A model generated the notes under the pieces. The model searched no databases, had not been told where the DNA came from, and was given only the letters and a program-made list of their open reading frames with translations. Of a stretch of 64,000 bases of DNA, positions 1 to 7,416 are shown one piece after another. This stretch comes from Bradyrhizobium sp. WSM471 (lineage in GTDB: Bacteria; Pseudomonadota; Alphaproteobacteria; Rhizobiales; Xanthobacteraceae). Numbering within the stretch: the stretch's first letter is position 1; every line of letters begins with the position of its first letter. The stretch covers positions 7,499,012-7,563,011 of the forward strand of contig NZ_CM001442.1 in the NCBI RefSeq assembly GCF_000244915.1, written 5' to 3'. The position numbers were made by a program, and so were the translations under genes.

Positions 1-282
1 ATCCCGCGCGGGGAGACGCGCACCTATCACGAGATCGCCAAGGTGCTGGGCGCCTCCGGCGCCGCGCATTCGGTAGCCCAGGCGATCGCGAAAAATCCCT
101 ACATGCTGATCGTGCCCTGCCACCGGGTGCTGGAGGCCGGCAATTACACCGACCGGCTCTCCCCCTATGGCGGCGTGATCTCCAAGCGGCGGCTGCTGTC
201 GCTGGAGGGCGCCCATCCGATCGCCAGCAAGACGCTGTTCGACGTCCTGCTGCCCGTTGCCCCGCCGAGGCCCTCCACCTAG
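1..282 (+). CDS. Methylated-DNA--protein-cysteine methyltransferase, C-terminal part (5' truncated by window edge)
   Basis: Suicide enzyme of the Ada/Ogt family that moves the alkyl group from O6-alkylguanine in DNA to its own cysteine. Frame 1 is open from the first base, so the start lies outside the window. The 93 visible residues hold the active-site motif PCHRV, with the acceptor cysteine at visible residue 40, and the preceding DNA-binding helix ending in AKNP. The family's arginine finger normally sits in this helix; here the matching place reads AAHSVAQ, so a histidine may replace it. The AraC-type gene starts 9 bases after the stop and is probably co-transcribed. The family call is firm; the exact subtype is not. 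Confidence 0.88.
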   Translation: MPRGETRTYHEIAKVLGASGAAHSVAQAIAKNPYMLIVPCHRVLEAGNYTDRLSPYGGVISKRRLLSLEGAHPIASKTLFDVLLPVAPPRPST

Positions 283-291
283 ATAGGTGGC

Positions 292-1131
292 ATGGACGCA
301 ACCACGCTGCTGACGACGCCCTCGATGACGGTCTCCGAGTTTCGCTGCGACGCGGGACCGGACGACAGCCCATTTGCGGAGTGTCGCACCGGCCATTCCA
401 TCGCCTATGTCCGCGCGGGCAGCTTTGGCTGTCATTGCCGCGCCGGCTTCTTCGATCTGGTGGCGGGCTCGATGCTGGTCGGCGCGCCGGGCGAGGAATA
501 CACCTGCACGCATGAGCATGTCGCCGGCGACGTCTGCCTGTCCTTTTTCCTCAATGAGGAGCTGGTCGAGGCGCTCGGCGGCCGACGCGACGTCTGGCAG
601 GTTGGCGCGACGCCGCCACTGCCCGAGCTGATGGTGTTGGGCGAACTGGCCCAGACGGCGGCAGATGGCAACAGCGACCTCGGTCTCGACGAGGTCGGGC
701 AGATCCTCGCCGGCCGTTTCGTCGATGTCGTCTCGGGCAAGGCGCGCAAGCCGACAACGCCGACCGCGCGCGACCGCCGCCGTGCCGTGGAAGCCGCGCT
801 GTGGATCGACGCCAATTCGCATGCCGAGGTCGACCTCGAACAGGCAGCGCGTCATGCAGGCCTCAGCCCGTTCCATTTCCTGCGGTTGTTCTCGGCCGTG
901 CTCGGCGTCACCCCGCATCAATATCTGGTGCGCTCGCGGCTCCGACATGCGGCGCGGTTGCTTACCGACGACGACATCGCAGTCACCGACATCGCCTATG
1001 ACGTTGGCTTCGGCGATCTCTCCAACTTCGTCCGCACCTTCCACCGCGCCGCCGGCGTATCGCCGACCAAGTTCCGTCAGGCCTCGAAGGGAGGGCGCAA
1101 GATTCTCCAAGAGCAACTCGCCCTCAACTGA
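292..1131 (+). CDS. AraC-family transcriptional regulator
   Basis: A 279-residue regulator with an N-terminal cupin-like sensing half (about 10-130) and a C-terminal double helix-turn-helix (about 165-270). The second helix-turn-helix has the family signature [14 protein letters not shown] followed by FHRAAGVSP. It follows the methyltransferase gene by 9 bases, recalling the Ada arrangement (AraC domain plus methyltransferase) split into two genes. The N-terminal half does not show the full four-cysteine zinc site of Ada, so I infer a small-molecule sensor. The ATG at 292 is preceded closely by AGGTGG; a later ATG at 325 lacks a ribosome site. The effector is unknown. Confidence 0.9.
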   Translation: MDATTLLTTPSMTVSEFRCDAGPDDSPFAECRTGHSIAYVRAGSFGCHCRAGFFDLVAGSMLVGAPGEEYTCTHEHVAGDVCLSFFLNEELVEALGGRRDVWQVGATPPLPELMVLGELAQTAADGNSDLGLDEVGQILAGRFVDVVSGKARKPTTPTARDRRRAVEAALWIDANSHAEVDLEQAARHAGLSPFHFLRLFSAVLGVTPHQYLVRSRLRHAARLLTDDDIAVTDIAYDVGFGDLSNFVRTFHRAAGVSPTKFRQASKGGRKILQEQLALN

Positions 1132-1185
1132 CTAGGTTCGTCTCCGGCGCGCGCCGATTGCGGCGCTTTGGAAATGGAGACGACC

Positions 1186-1545
1186 ATGTACGACCATATC
1201 GGACTGCGTGTTGCCGACCTCGACGCCGCCACGCGCTTCTACACTGCGGTGCTGGCGCCGCTCGGTTGCGTCCTGTGCTCGAGGGGCGATGGTTATGCCG
1301 GCTTCGGGCCGAAGGGCGAGCCGGCGCTGTGGCTGCACCAGAACAAGGGGCGCAAGGCCGATGGCGCGCATATCGCGTTTCGGGCAGGCGATCATGATTC
1401 AGTCAAGGCATTCCACAGCGAGGGCTTGAAGAGCGGCGGTCGCGACAATGGCGGCGCCGGCCCGCGCAAGGACTACAGCCCGACTTACTACGCGGCATTC
1501 TTGATCGATCCCGATGGCAACAATGTCGAGGCGGTTTGTGTGTGA
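1186..1545 (+). CDS. VOC (glyoxalase/bleomycin-resistance fold) family protein
   Basis: A 119-residue single VOC domain built of two beta-alpha-beta-beta-beta units. It opens with MYDHIGLRVADLDAATRFY, has GAHIAFRA near the middle and ends with IDPDGNNVEAVCV, the usual positions of the His/Glu metal ligands. The ATG at 1186 has GGAG at a good distance; TTG/ATG codons at 1168 and 1174 are in frame but poorly placed. The substrate cannot be told from the sequence. It lies 54 bases after the AraC gene and may belong to the same transcript. Confidence 0.87.
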   Translation: MYDHIGLRVADLDAATRFYTAVLAPLGCVLCSRGDGYAGFGPKGEPALWLHQNKGRKADGAHIAFRAGDHDSVKAFHSEGLKSGGRDNGGAGPRKDYSPTYYAAFLIDPDGNNVEAVCV

Positions 1546-1564
1546 TTTCACAACTAGCGAGCAC

Positions 1565-1666
1565 TCGTAGGGTGGGCAAAGCGCAGCGTGCCCACCATCG
1601 CGTGCGACAGTGCCTATGAATGGTGGGCACGGCGCGCGAAGAGCGCGCCTTTGCCCACCCTACGAA
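1565..1666. repeat. Dispersed palindromic repeat, GTAGGGTGGGCAAAG type
   Basis: An inverted repeat whose outer arms are CGTAGGGTGGGCAAAG on the left and TTTGCCCACCCTACG on the right, with an inner GTGCCCACCAT / ATGGTGGGCAC pair. It fills the gap between the VOC and SRPBCC genes and could fold into a long hairpin in RNA. No coding content is credible here. Confidence 0.75.
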
Positions 1667-1688
1667 CTTCCCAATCAAGGACACCTTC

Positions 1689-2090
1689 ATGGCCTCCATC
1701 CACAACGACATCCCCCTCTCCGCTTCCGCGCAAGACGTCTGGGATGCGGTACGCGATTTCGGCGCGCTGCATCGGCGGCTGGCGCCGGGCTTCGTCACGG
1801 CCTGCACGCTCGACGGCGACGCGCGCGTCGTCACCTTCGCCAATGGCTCGGTGGCGCGCGAGGTGCTGGTCGATTGCGACGATGCGCGGCAGCGGCTGGT
1901 CTACGCGATCAACAACGAGCGGCTGAAGCATTACAGCGCCTCGGTGCAGGTGATCGCCGAGGGCGAGGCGAGATGCCGCCTGGTCTGGATCATCGACATA
2001 CTGCCGAACGAGCTCGCGCCCTATGTGCAGGGACAGACCAAGGACGCCGTCGCCGCCATACACCGAGCGTTCCCAGCCGCGGCTGCGTGA
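1689..2090 (+). CDS. SRPBCC (START/polyketide cyclase-like) family protein
   Basis: A 133-residue helix-grip fold protein of the polyketide_cyc2/SRPBCC superfamily, which forms a deep hydrophobic ligand pocket. The start MASIHNDIPLSASAQDVWDA has the typical first strand and helix, and the C-terminal helix near EAPYVQGQT-like residues (ELAPYVQGQTKDAVAAIH) closes the pocket. The ATG at 1689 follows CAAGGA. A longer reading frame from 1620 runs through the repeat upstream and is discarded. The ligand is unknown, and the function in the cell cannot be assigned. Confidence 0.85.
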   Translation: MASIHNDIPLSASAQDVWDAVRDFGALHRRLAPGFVTACTLDGDARVVTFANGSVAREVLVDCDDARQRLVYAINNERLKHYSASVQVIAEGEARCRLVWIIDILPNELAPYVQGQTKDAVAAIHRAFPAAAA

Positions 2091-2190
2091 TCTTTCTCAC
2101 AGAGCCCAGCCCTCGTCCGCAATAACCATGGCGGCGTGCGTCCGGTTGGCTCCGCTCTCCCGGCGGCGCCACGCACGCGAGGAGCAGGCC

Positions 2191-2700
2191 ATGAGAGGTG
2201 CGGACAAGGTGATCTGCCAGGCGGCCGCCGTGCTGCTGATGTTTTCGATTTCGAGCGCGCCGGCAAAGGCGCAGTTCCTCGGCGGCGGCGGTGCCGGCGG
2301 CGAGGACATGATGACCCAAATGGCGCCGATGCTGGAGATGATGAAGGCCAAGATGGGCAAGCGCCGCTTCGGCATGATGATGCAGACCATGGGCCCGATG
2401 ATGAGCCGCATGATGGAGAATGGCGGTGGTGGTCTTGGTGGCATGATGGGCGGCGGCGGAATTGGCGGCCTCGGCGGTGGCAATCTCGGCGGCGGTTTCG
2501 GCGCGCCCAATTACGGCGGCTACGCACCGATGGGCGCAGGCGGATACATGCCGACCGGAATGGGCGGCATAGGCGGCGGCGATATCATGGGCATGATCGG
2601 CGGCGCCGGTGGCGGCGACATGATGGCGATGATTCCGCAACTGATGCGGCTCGCCAATGTCGGTGGCGGTGGCGGTCATCGCCGCCACAGGCATCGCTAG
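2191..2700 (+). CDS. Met/Gly-rich exported protein of unknown function
   Basis: A 169-residue predicted secreted protein. Residues 1-27 form a signal peptide ending in APAKA before Gln28. Residues about 38-78 are charged and extremely methionine-rich (MMTQMAPMLEMMKAK, then runs of MM), followed by a glycine-rich half with repeated GGMMGGGG and GGGDIMGMIGG units, and a basic histidine tail HRRHRHR. There are 28 methionines in total. Methionine and histidine richness is known from periplasmic copper-binding proteins, so metal binding is a possible but unproven role. The ATG follows GAGGAGCAGGCC. The stop codon overlaps that of the convergent MATE gene. Confidence 0.75.
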   Translation: MRGADKVICQAAAVLLMFSISSAPAKAQFLGGGGAGGEDMMTQMAPMLEMMKAKMGKRRFGMMMQTMGPMMSRMMENGGGGLGGMMGGGGIGGLGGGNLGGGFGAPNYGGYAPMGAGGYMPTGMGGIGGGDIMGMIGGAGGGDMMAMIPQLMRLANVGGGGGHRRHRHR

Positions 2701-4142
2701 TCCGCAGCGGCCGACAGCGCCGGCCTGATCGCAGATTTGGTTTGGCGCGGTCCCCAGCGTGTCAGCACCACGCTGGAGCACGAGAGCAGGCCGAGCACGA
2801 CCATCGAGCTCCCTGCCAGCCAGAAGAAGTTTTGGGCGGTGGCATCATGCGTCGACAGCCACCAGCCGACCGCCGAGATGTAGATCAGCCGCGCGGTCTG
2901 CGCCAGCACCGGGCCGAGCACCTTCGCAGCACCCTGCGACGAGAAATACATCGTCGAGGCGAGGCCGATGAAGGCGTAGAACGGCGCCACCGTCGACAAA
3001 TATTGATGGCTGGTGGCGCGCACGGTCGCACTGTCCGTGAAAATGTTGACCCAGAGATCGGGGAAGATCGCAACCAGACACGCCGGTGCACCGACGGCGA
3101 CGAAGGCGCTCGCCGCCGCGATCCAGGCAATGCGCCTGGCGCGGGCGATGCGGCCGGCGCCGACCGCCATGCCGATCATCGGCACCGAGGCGATGCCGAA
3201 CGAGAACGCGATCGAGGTCAGCAGGAATTCCAGCCGCGCACCGATGCCGTAGCCGGCCAGGATCGCGGTGCCGAATTTCGCAAGCATGTGGGTGAAGATC
3301 GAGATCGTCAGCACCGATTGCAGCGGCGAGAAGCAGGCGATGGCCCCCACTTTGAGGATGTCGAAAAACATCACCCATTGGATGCGCAGGTCGCGCAGCT
3401 TCGGCGTCACGCGGGCGCGGCCGGAGAACAGGTACCAGCCCATCACGCCGATATTCATGCAATAGGCAATCAGCGCGCCGGCGGCGACGCCGCGCATGCC
3501 GAATTGCGGCACCGGACCGAGCCCGAGGCCGAGCGTGCCGCCGAGCACGATCTGCCAGGCCGCAGAATTGAGGATCAACAGCGACGGCAGCTTCATGTTG
3601 CCGGTGCCGCGCAGGACGCCCGCCATCGTGTTGAGCAGCCAGGGCAGCACCGCGCCGCCGAAAAACACCTGGGTGTAGGCGATAGCATGCGTCAGCACAT
3701 CGCCGCGGCCGCCGAGCATTTCCAGAACGCGCGGCCCGAAGATCAGCATGCCCAGCATGAAGACGACGCCGAAGCCGATGCCGATCAGCAGCGCGTGCGC
3801 GGCGAGCGTCCCGGCACGCTCGCGATCGCCGGCGCCGAGCGCGCGCGCGATGGCGGAGGCCACCGCGCCGCCCATCGCACCGCCCGACATGGTCATGGTC
3901 AGGATCACTGTCGGAAACACCAGCGCCATCGCGGCCAGCGCTTCCACGCCGAGCCGCCCGATATAGGAGGTCTCCGCAATCACCGTGCAAGTGCCGGCGG
4001 AGAGCGCGACCACGTTGGGCCAAGCCAACCCGAGCAGCGTGCGCAGGATCGGCCCGTCCATCAGCGCGCTCCTCACGGGGCGCGGAGGCGGCGGCAGCGG
4101 GCGCTCCTGTTCATCGACCGGAATCTCGGCGATGTCTGACAT
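2697..4142 (-). CDS. MATE-family multidrug/toxic-compound exporter
   Basis: A 481-residue inner-membrane protein with about 12 hydrophobic segments arranged as two similar halves, as in MATE cation-coupled antiporters that expel drugs or cationic compounds. The first helix pair around LLGLAWPNVVALSAGTCTV and the later LLNTMAGVLRGTGN, a loop motif typical of the NorM/DinF group, support the call. The ATG at 4142 has GGAGAGGAC before it; an in-frame codon at 4196 would add 18 residues without a ribosome site. The stop overlaps that of the Met-rich gene by three bases. The substrate is unknown. Confidence 0.93.
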   Translation of the reverse strand: MSDIAEIPVDEQERPLPPPPRPVRSALMDGPILRTLLGLAWPNVVALSAGTCTVIAETSYIGRLGVEALAAMALVFPTVILTMTMSGGAMGGAVASAIARALGAGDRERAGTLAAHALLIGIGFGVVFMLGMLIFGPRVLEMLGGRGDVLTHAIAYTQVFFGGAVLPWLLNTMAGVLRGTGNMKLPSLLILNSAAWQIVLGGTLGLGLGPVPQFGMRGVAAGALIAYCMNIGVMGWYLFSGRARVTPKLRDLRIQWVMFFDILKVGAIACFSPLQSVLTISIFTHMLAKFGTAILAGYGIGARLEFLLTSIAFSFGIASVPMIGMAVGAGRIARARRIAWIAAASAFVAVGAPACLVAIFPDLWVNIFTDSATVRATSHQYLSTVAPFYAFIGLASTMYFSSQGAAKVLGPVLAQTARLIYISAVGWWLSTHDATAQNFFWLAGSSMVVLGLLSCSSVVLTRWGPRQTKSAIRPALSAAAD

Positions 4143-4357
4143 GTCCTCTCCGGGAGAAAGCGCCATTTGCGGCGCGGCAATGCGTAGGTGTGCCAATGAA
4201 TTGGTTCGCGCGCAGGGCGCAACGAGAGGCTTGTTAGCACGACACGCAGCGATTCCTCCTGCGCCAGGTGCAGGCGTGCCCTGCGGCAGCGCATTTCAGC
4301 CCGTGGAATTGCGACTCTCAGTCTCCGTGGGCCATCCTTCGAGACGCCCGCGCGGCA

Positions 4358-5410
4358 TTACCCAATCGTCCAGACCAATGGCGAACGGCCGGGCGGTGTC
4401 GGGGACAGGTGCACGCCGATGTGCCGCCCGCATCCGGCCGCAAGCCCTTCGAACAACCCCGCCAGTACTTTGGCGCAAGCAGGGTGGTTATCGGCGACGC
4501 CGTCCATCAACTTCCAGCTCTGCTGACGGATTTCGAACGTGCCTTCGGATTGCGTCGTCTCGGCCACATCGTCCTGCGCGACAAACAGCGCGTCGAGGAA
4601 CGTCGCGAACTCGCCCGCACCGCCGCGGCCCATCGATAGCGCCGCGGCGACCTCATCGAAATATTGCATCCCGATCAGCTTGCCCGTGAGGTGCAGGAGA
4701 TAGCCCGCATCCTCCGGACCGAACAGCTGCACCATCACGGGCGCGGCGGTGCGCACATATTCCATCGCGTAGTTGCGATAGGCCTTTTCCAGTCGCGGTC
4801 TCGGCCAGCTTGACACCGGCAAGGCCGGAGCCGCGGCGGCATCGAACAGCGGCGCTTCGAGATGCCGCGCGAACACGAGGCGCTGGTCGAGCTCGAGCGG
4901 TTGGTCATATTGGTGATAGTAGCCTTCGAGCCCGTCCTGGCCGTCGACGCTCTGCTTGGTGCAGACGAACCCCAATCTGGTATCGCCGAGCGCCACACCG
5001 TTGTTGGCGTGCCAGCCGCGCAGCATCGCGCGCGAGACTTCGCCCGGCACGCCGCAGATGGCAGTGCCTTTCCAGATCCAGCGCGGCGGCGGATAGCGGA
5101 TCCAGGCTTTGCGGTCGCTCTCATACATGTATTCGACGTGCACGCCGCCGATCCAGTTCGAGAGGTAGTGATATTGCGCGGCGGCGACTGCCGGCGGCAG
5201 ATGGCTCAGCCCGAGCTTCTTCAGCCCCGGCAGAAAGCGCTCCTGCTGCTGGCGGCGGAACACGCGAAAGACGAACTCCGCAGCATCCGCCGTGCCGCGA
5301 CGCGTGACCACGGTGAGGATCAGGCCGGTGAAATAGGCGTGATAGAGATCGGCAACGGCGCGCCAGCGCTTCCACTGAGCTTCCTGCGCGACGTCTGATG
5401 CGGCGGTCAT
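4358..5410 (-). CDS. Conserved-looking hypothetical protein, 350 residues
   Basis: I do not recognise this family. The protein is soluble, with no signal peptide or membrane segment. It has aromatic-rich stretches (QYHYLSNWIGGVHVEYMYES, RYPPPRWIWKGT), a single CGVPGE and a C-terminal part with NHPACAKVLAGLFEG and CGRHIGVHL, two cysteines that might be functional. The C-terminal portion vaguely recalls small hydrolase or V4R-like ligand domains, but not enough to name one. The ATG at 5410 is preceded by GGGAG. Codon use matches the neighbours and the frame is intact over 350 codons, so it is surely a gene. It stands alone between MATE and PAS genes on the same strand. Confidence 0.8.
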   Translation of the reverse strand: MTAASDVAQEAQWKRWRAVADLYHAYFTGLILTVVTRRGTADAAEFVFRVFRRQQQERFLPGLKKLGLSHLPPAVAAAQYHYLSNWIGGVHVEYMYESDRKAWIRYPPPRWIWKGTAICGVPGEVSRAMLRGWHANNGVALGDTRLGFVCTKQSVDGQDGLEGYYHQYDQPLELDQRLVFARHLEAPLFDAAAAPALPVSSWPRPRLEKAYRNYAMEYVRTAAPVMVQLFGPEDAGYLLHLTGKLIGMQYFDEVAAALSMGRGGAGEFATFLDALFVAQDDVAETTQSEGTFEIRQQSWKLMDGVADNHPACAKVLAGLFEGLAAGCGRHIGVHLSPTPPGRSPLVWTIG

Positions 5411-5533
5411 GTTCGCTCCCGATCGTTGTTTTGATCGAGTGTGTCACTGCATCCGGCGACGGACAAGCCGAGCCGCACGCGGGGCGCCCTGCACGCCGGC
5501 GCGCCAATTCCGCATCACGAAGTTTGCGCAGCC

Positions 5534-5944
5534 CTAAATTTGCGCAGCCTTGGCGGCACGCTCGCGCTCGACGCGCTCGGTGACGTCGCGCGCCATCGCC
5601 ACCGATCCCTGCACCACCCCAGCGGCGTCCCGCACCAGCGCAAAGGTCATCTCGATGTAGAGCTTGCGTCCGTCCTTGTGCAGCGCGCGGGTCAGTGTCG
5701 GCTTGCCCGCAAGCTTCATCGCGCCGCTGGCAAGCGCGGCCTCGAAACCCTTCCAGTGCGCGGCGCGCAGATGTTCGGGAATGATCAGGTCGAGATTCTG
5801 GCCCAGCGCTTCGTCCGCGGAGAAGCCGAACAGTGCGGACGATGCGCGATTCCAGCGCATGATGGTGCCGGAGCGATCCGAATAGATCAGCGCGTCTGCG
5901 ACGTCATCGAGGATTTTTGCGTCGAGTTCGGATGAATTGATCAT
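5534..5944 (-). CDS. Single-domain PAS protein
   Basis: A 136-residue protein consisting almost wholly of one PAS fold (about residues 8-120), with the usual ALIYSDRSGTIMRWNRA start, ALFGFSADEALGQN helix region and a terminal VARDVTERVERERA that normally leads into an output domain. No kinase, cyclase or helix-turn-helix follows, so it likely acts as a stand-alone sensor or through protein-protein contact. The ATG at 5944 has AAGGTGC before it. A longer frame to 6031 comes from an upstream palindromic repeat and is not used. The cofactor, if any, cannot be deduced. Confidence 0.87.
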   Translation of the reverse strand: MINSSELDAKILDDVADALIYSDRSGTIMRWNRASSALFGFSADEALGQNLDLIIPEHLRAAHWKGFEAALASGAMKLAGKPTLTRALHKDGRKLYIEMTFALVRDAAGVVQGSVAMARDVTERVERERAAKAAQI

Positions 5945-5957
5945 GTCAGCACCTTGT

Positions 5958-6038
5958 AGCCCGGATGGAGCGCAGCATAATCCGGGATCGTGCCACAAGT
6001 GAGACTTTCCCGGAGGACGCTTGCGCTCCATCCGGGCG
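5958..6038. repeat. Dispersed palindromic repeat, AGCCCGGATGGAGCG type
   Basis: Arms GCCCGGATGGAGCGC (5959-5973) and GCGCTCCATCCGGGC (6023-6037) are perfect reverse complements around a GC-rich middle. The same family occurs at 13302-13396 and, in a variant form, at 37757-37829. Confidence 0.8.
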
Positions 6039-6049
6039 AGGGGTGATCG

Positions 6050-7186
6050 CTACACCCGGAAATGCTTGCTCAGCTTCAGCCCCTGCGCCTGATAGTTCGA
6101 GCCGATGCGCTGACCGTACATGGCGTCGGGGCGCGCCAGCATCTTTTCATAGACGAGGCGGCCGACGATCTGGCCGTGCTCGAGGATGAACGGCACCTCG
6201 CGCGAGCGCACTTCGAGCACGGCGCGCGAGCCCAGCCCGCCGGCGCCGGCATAGCCGAAGCCGGGATCGAAGAATCCGGCATAATGCACGCGGAACTCGC
6301 CGACCAGCGGATCGAACGGCACCATCTCCGCGGCGTAATCGGGCGGCACCTGCACCGCCTCTTTCGACGCGAGGATATAGAACTCGCCTGGATCGAGGAT
6401 CAGGCTGCCGTCGGGGCGGGCCGAGATCGGCTCCCAGAACTCCTCGACGGAATAGCCTGCGCGGCGATCGACGTCGATGACGCCGGTGTGGCGCTTGGCG
6501 CGGTAGCCGACGAAGCCCCCGCTCTTCTCGCCGGAAAGATCAACAGAGACGGCGACGCCGCCGGTGAGATCGGCATCGTCGATATCGACGAGACGCTCGG
6601 TCGCATGCAGCGCCTCGAGGTCGTCGATGTTGAGGATGGCATCGCCGGTGCGGAAGCGCACCTGGCTCAAGCGCGAGCCCTCGCTGACCAGCACCGGGAA
6701 CGTCTTCGGGCTGATCTCGGCATAGAGCGGGCCGTGATAGCCGGCACCGATCATGTCGAAGCGGCGGGTGCCGTCGGCGATCACGCGGGTGAAGACGTCA
6801 AGCCGGCCGGTCGAGCTCTTCGGGTTGGCGGCCGCGACGATCTCCGGCGGCAGCGCGAGGCTTTCGAGCAACGGCACGATGTAGACGCAGTTGGTCTCCA
6901 GCACCGCGCCGTCGGCGAGGCTGAACTCGTGCAGCTTCAACTCGTCGATGCGCTCGGCCACGGTGGCGCCGGGACCGGGCAGGAAGCTGGCGCGCACGCG
7001 ATAGGCGATGTCGCCGAGACGCAAATCGAGGCTCGCCGGCTGGATCTGGCTTTCGACGAAGTCGTAAGCGGGCAGGATGAGACCGCCCTCCGCCATCGCC
7101 GCGATCATGCGGTCGGGCAGGATACCATTGGCGTCGGCGGCAACCGTGAACGTCAACCGGGGGTCCTCAGCAGGGATCAAACACAT
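6050..7186 (-). CDS. dcd: 2'-deoxycytidine 5'-triphosphate deaminase, tandem-domain form
   Basis: Converts dCTP to dUTP for thymidylate synthesis. At 378 residues it is about twice the length of E. coli Dcd (193) and reads as two dUTPase-fold domains in tandem, the form usual in alphaproteobacteria. The N-terminal domain has QPASLDLRLGD (49-59) and PKSSTGRLDVFTRVIADG (122-139), the nucleotide-binding and catalytic motifs, followed by YHGPLYAEI. The C-terminal half has a second, diverged GFFDPGFGYAG motif. The start at 7186 is the first ATG and precedes the homology by about 20 residues. It is divergent from metZ and its riboswitch. Confidence 0.92.
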   Translation of the reverse strand: MCLIPAEDPRLTFTVAADANGILPDRMIAAMAEGGLILPAYDFVESQIQPASLDLRLGDIAYRVRASFLPGPGATVAERIDELKLHEFSLADGAVLETNCVYIVPLLESLALPPEIVAAANPKSSTGRLDVFTRVIADGTRRFDMIGAGYHGPLYAEISPKTFPVLVSEGSRLSQVRFRTGDAILNIDDLEALHATERLVDIDDADLTGGVAVSVDLSGEKSGGFVGYRAKRHTGVIDVDRRAGYSVEEFWEPISARPDGSLILDPGEFYILASKEAVQVPPDYAAEMVPFDPLVGEFRVHYAGFFDPGFGYAGAGGLGSRAVLEVRSREVPFILEHGQIVGRLVYEKMLARPDAMYGQRIGSNYQAQGLKLSKHFRV

Positions 7187-7274
7187 CCCGACATGCGGGA
7201 AATATGAGCGTTTTACGGCTATCCGATGGACGTCTTGACGGAAAGGGCATTGCGGAATATGAGCATGACTTATC

Positions 7275-7328
7275 CCGTGGTGATTTGAGCCGGCCGGCTT
7301 GCAGCCACGTTAAATAAGTCGCTAAACA
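7275..7328 (+). ncRNA. SAM-II riboswitch upstream of metZ
   Basis: The sequence matches the alphaproteobacterial SAM-II (metA motif) consensus, with the blocks GATTTGAGCCGG, CTTGCAGCCACG and AAGTCGCTAAA in order. P1 pairs CGTGG (7276-7280) with CCACG (7305-7309). The pseudoknot pairs GGCTT (7296-7300) with AAGTC (7316-7320). By family knowledge it binds S-adenosylmethionine and lowers expression of methionine-synthesis genes, here metZ 89 bases downstream. Confidence 0.93.
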
Positions 7329-7348
7329 GGCCGGGGACCTCTGTGATC

Positions 7349-7382
7349 CCGGCCCGTGGAGATGTTCCAGGCCGGTTTTTTT
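7349..7382 (+). terminator. Intrinsic terminator between SAM-II riboswitch and metZ
   Basis: CCGGCC (7349-7354) can pair with GGCCGG (7370-7375), directly followed by seven T residues (7376-7382). An alternative partner for the left arm, GGCCGGG at 7329-7335 pairing with CCCGGCC at 7348-7354, lies just after the riboswitch and would act as an antiterminator. This argues for transcriptional control of metZ. Confidence 0.75.
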
Positions 7383-7416
7383 GTGACCATTTTCGGTGGT
7401 CACTTCAGGAGGTCCT

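Noticed and set aside
2136..4139. 667-codon plus-strand open frame
   Set aside because: It runs antisense to the MATE gene and through the Met-rich gene in another frame; the Arg/Asp/His-rich translation is typical of GC-rich shadow frames.
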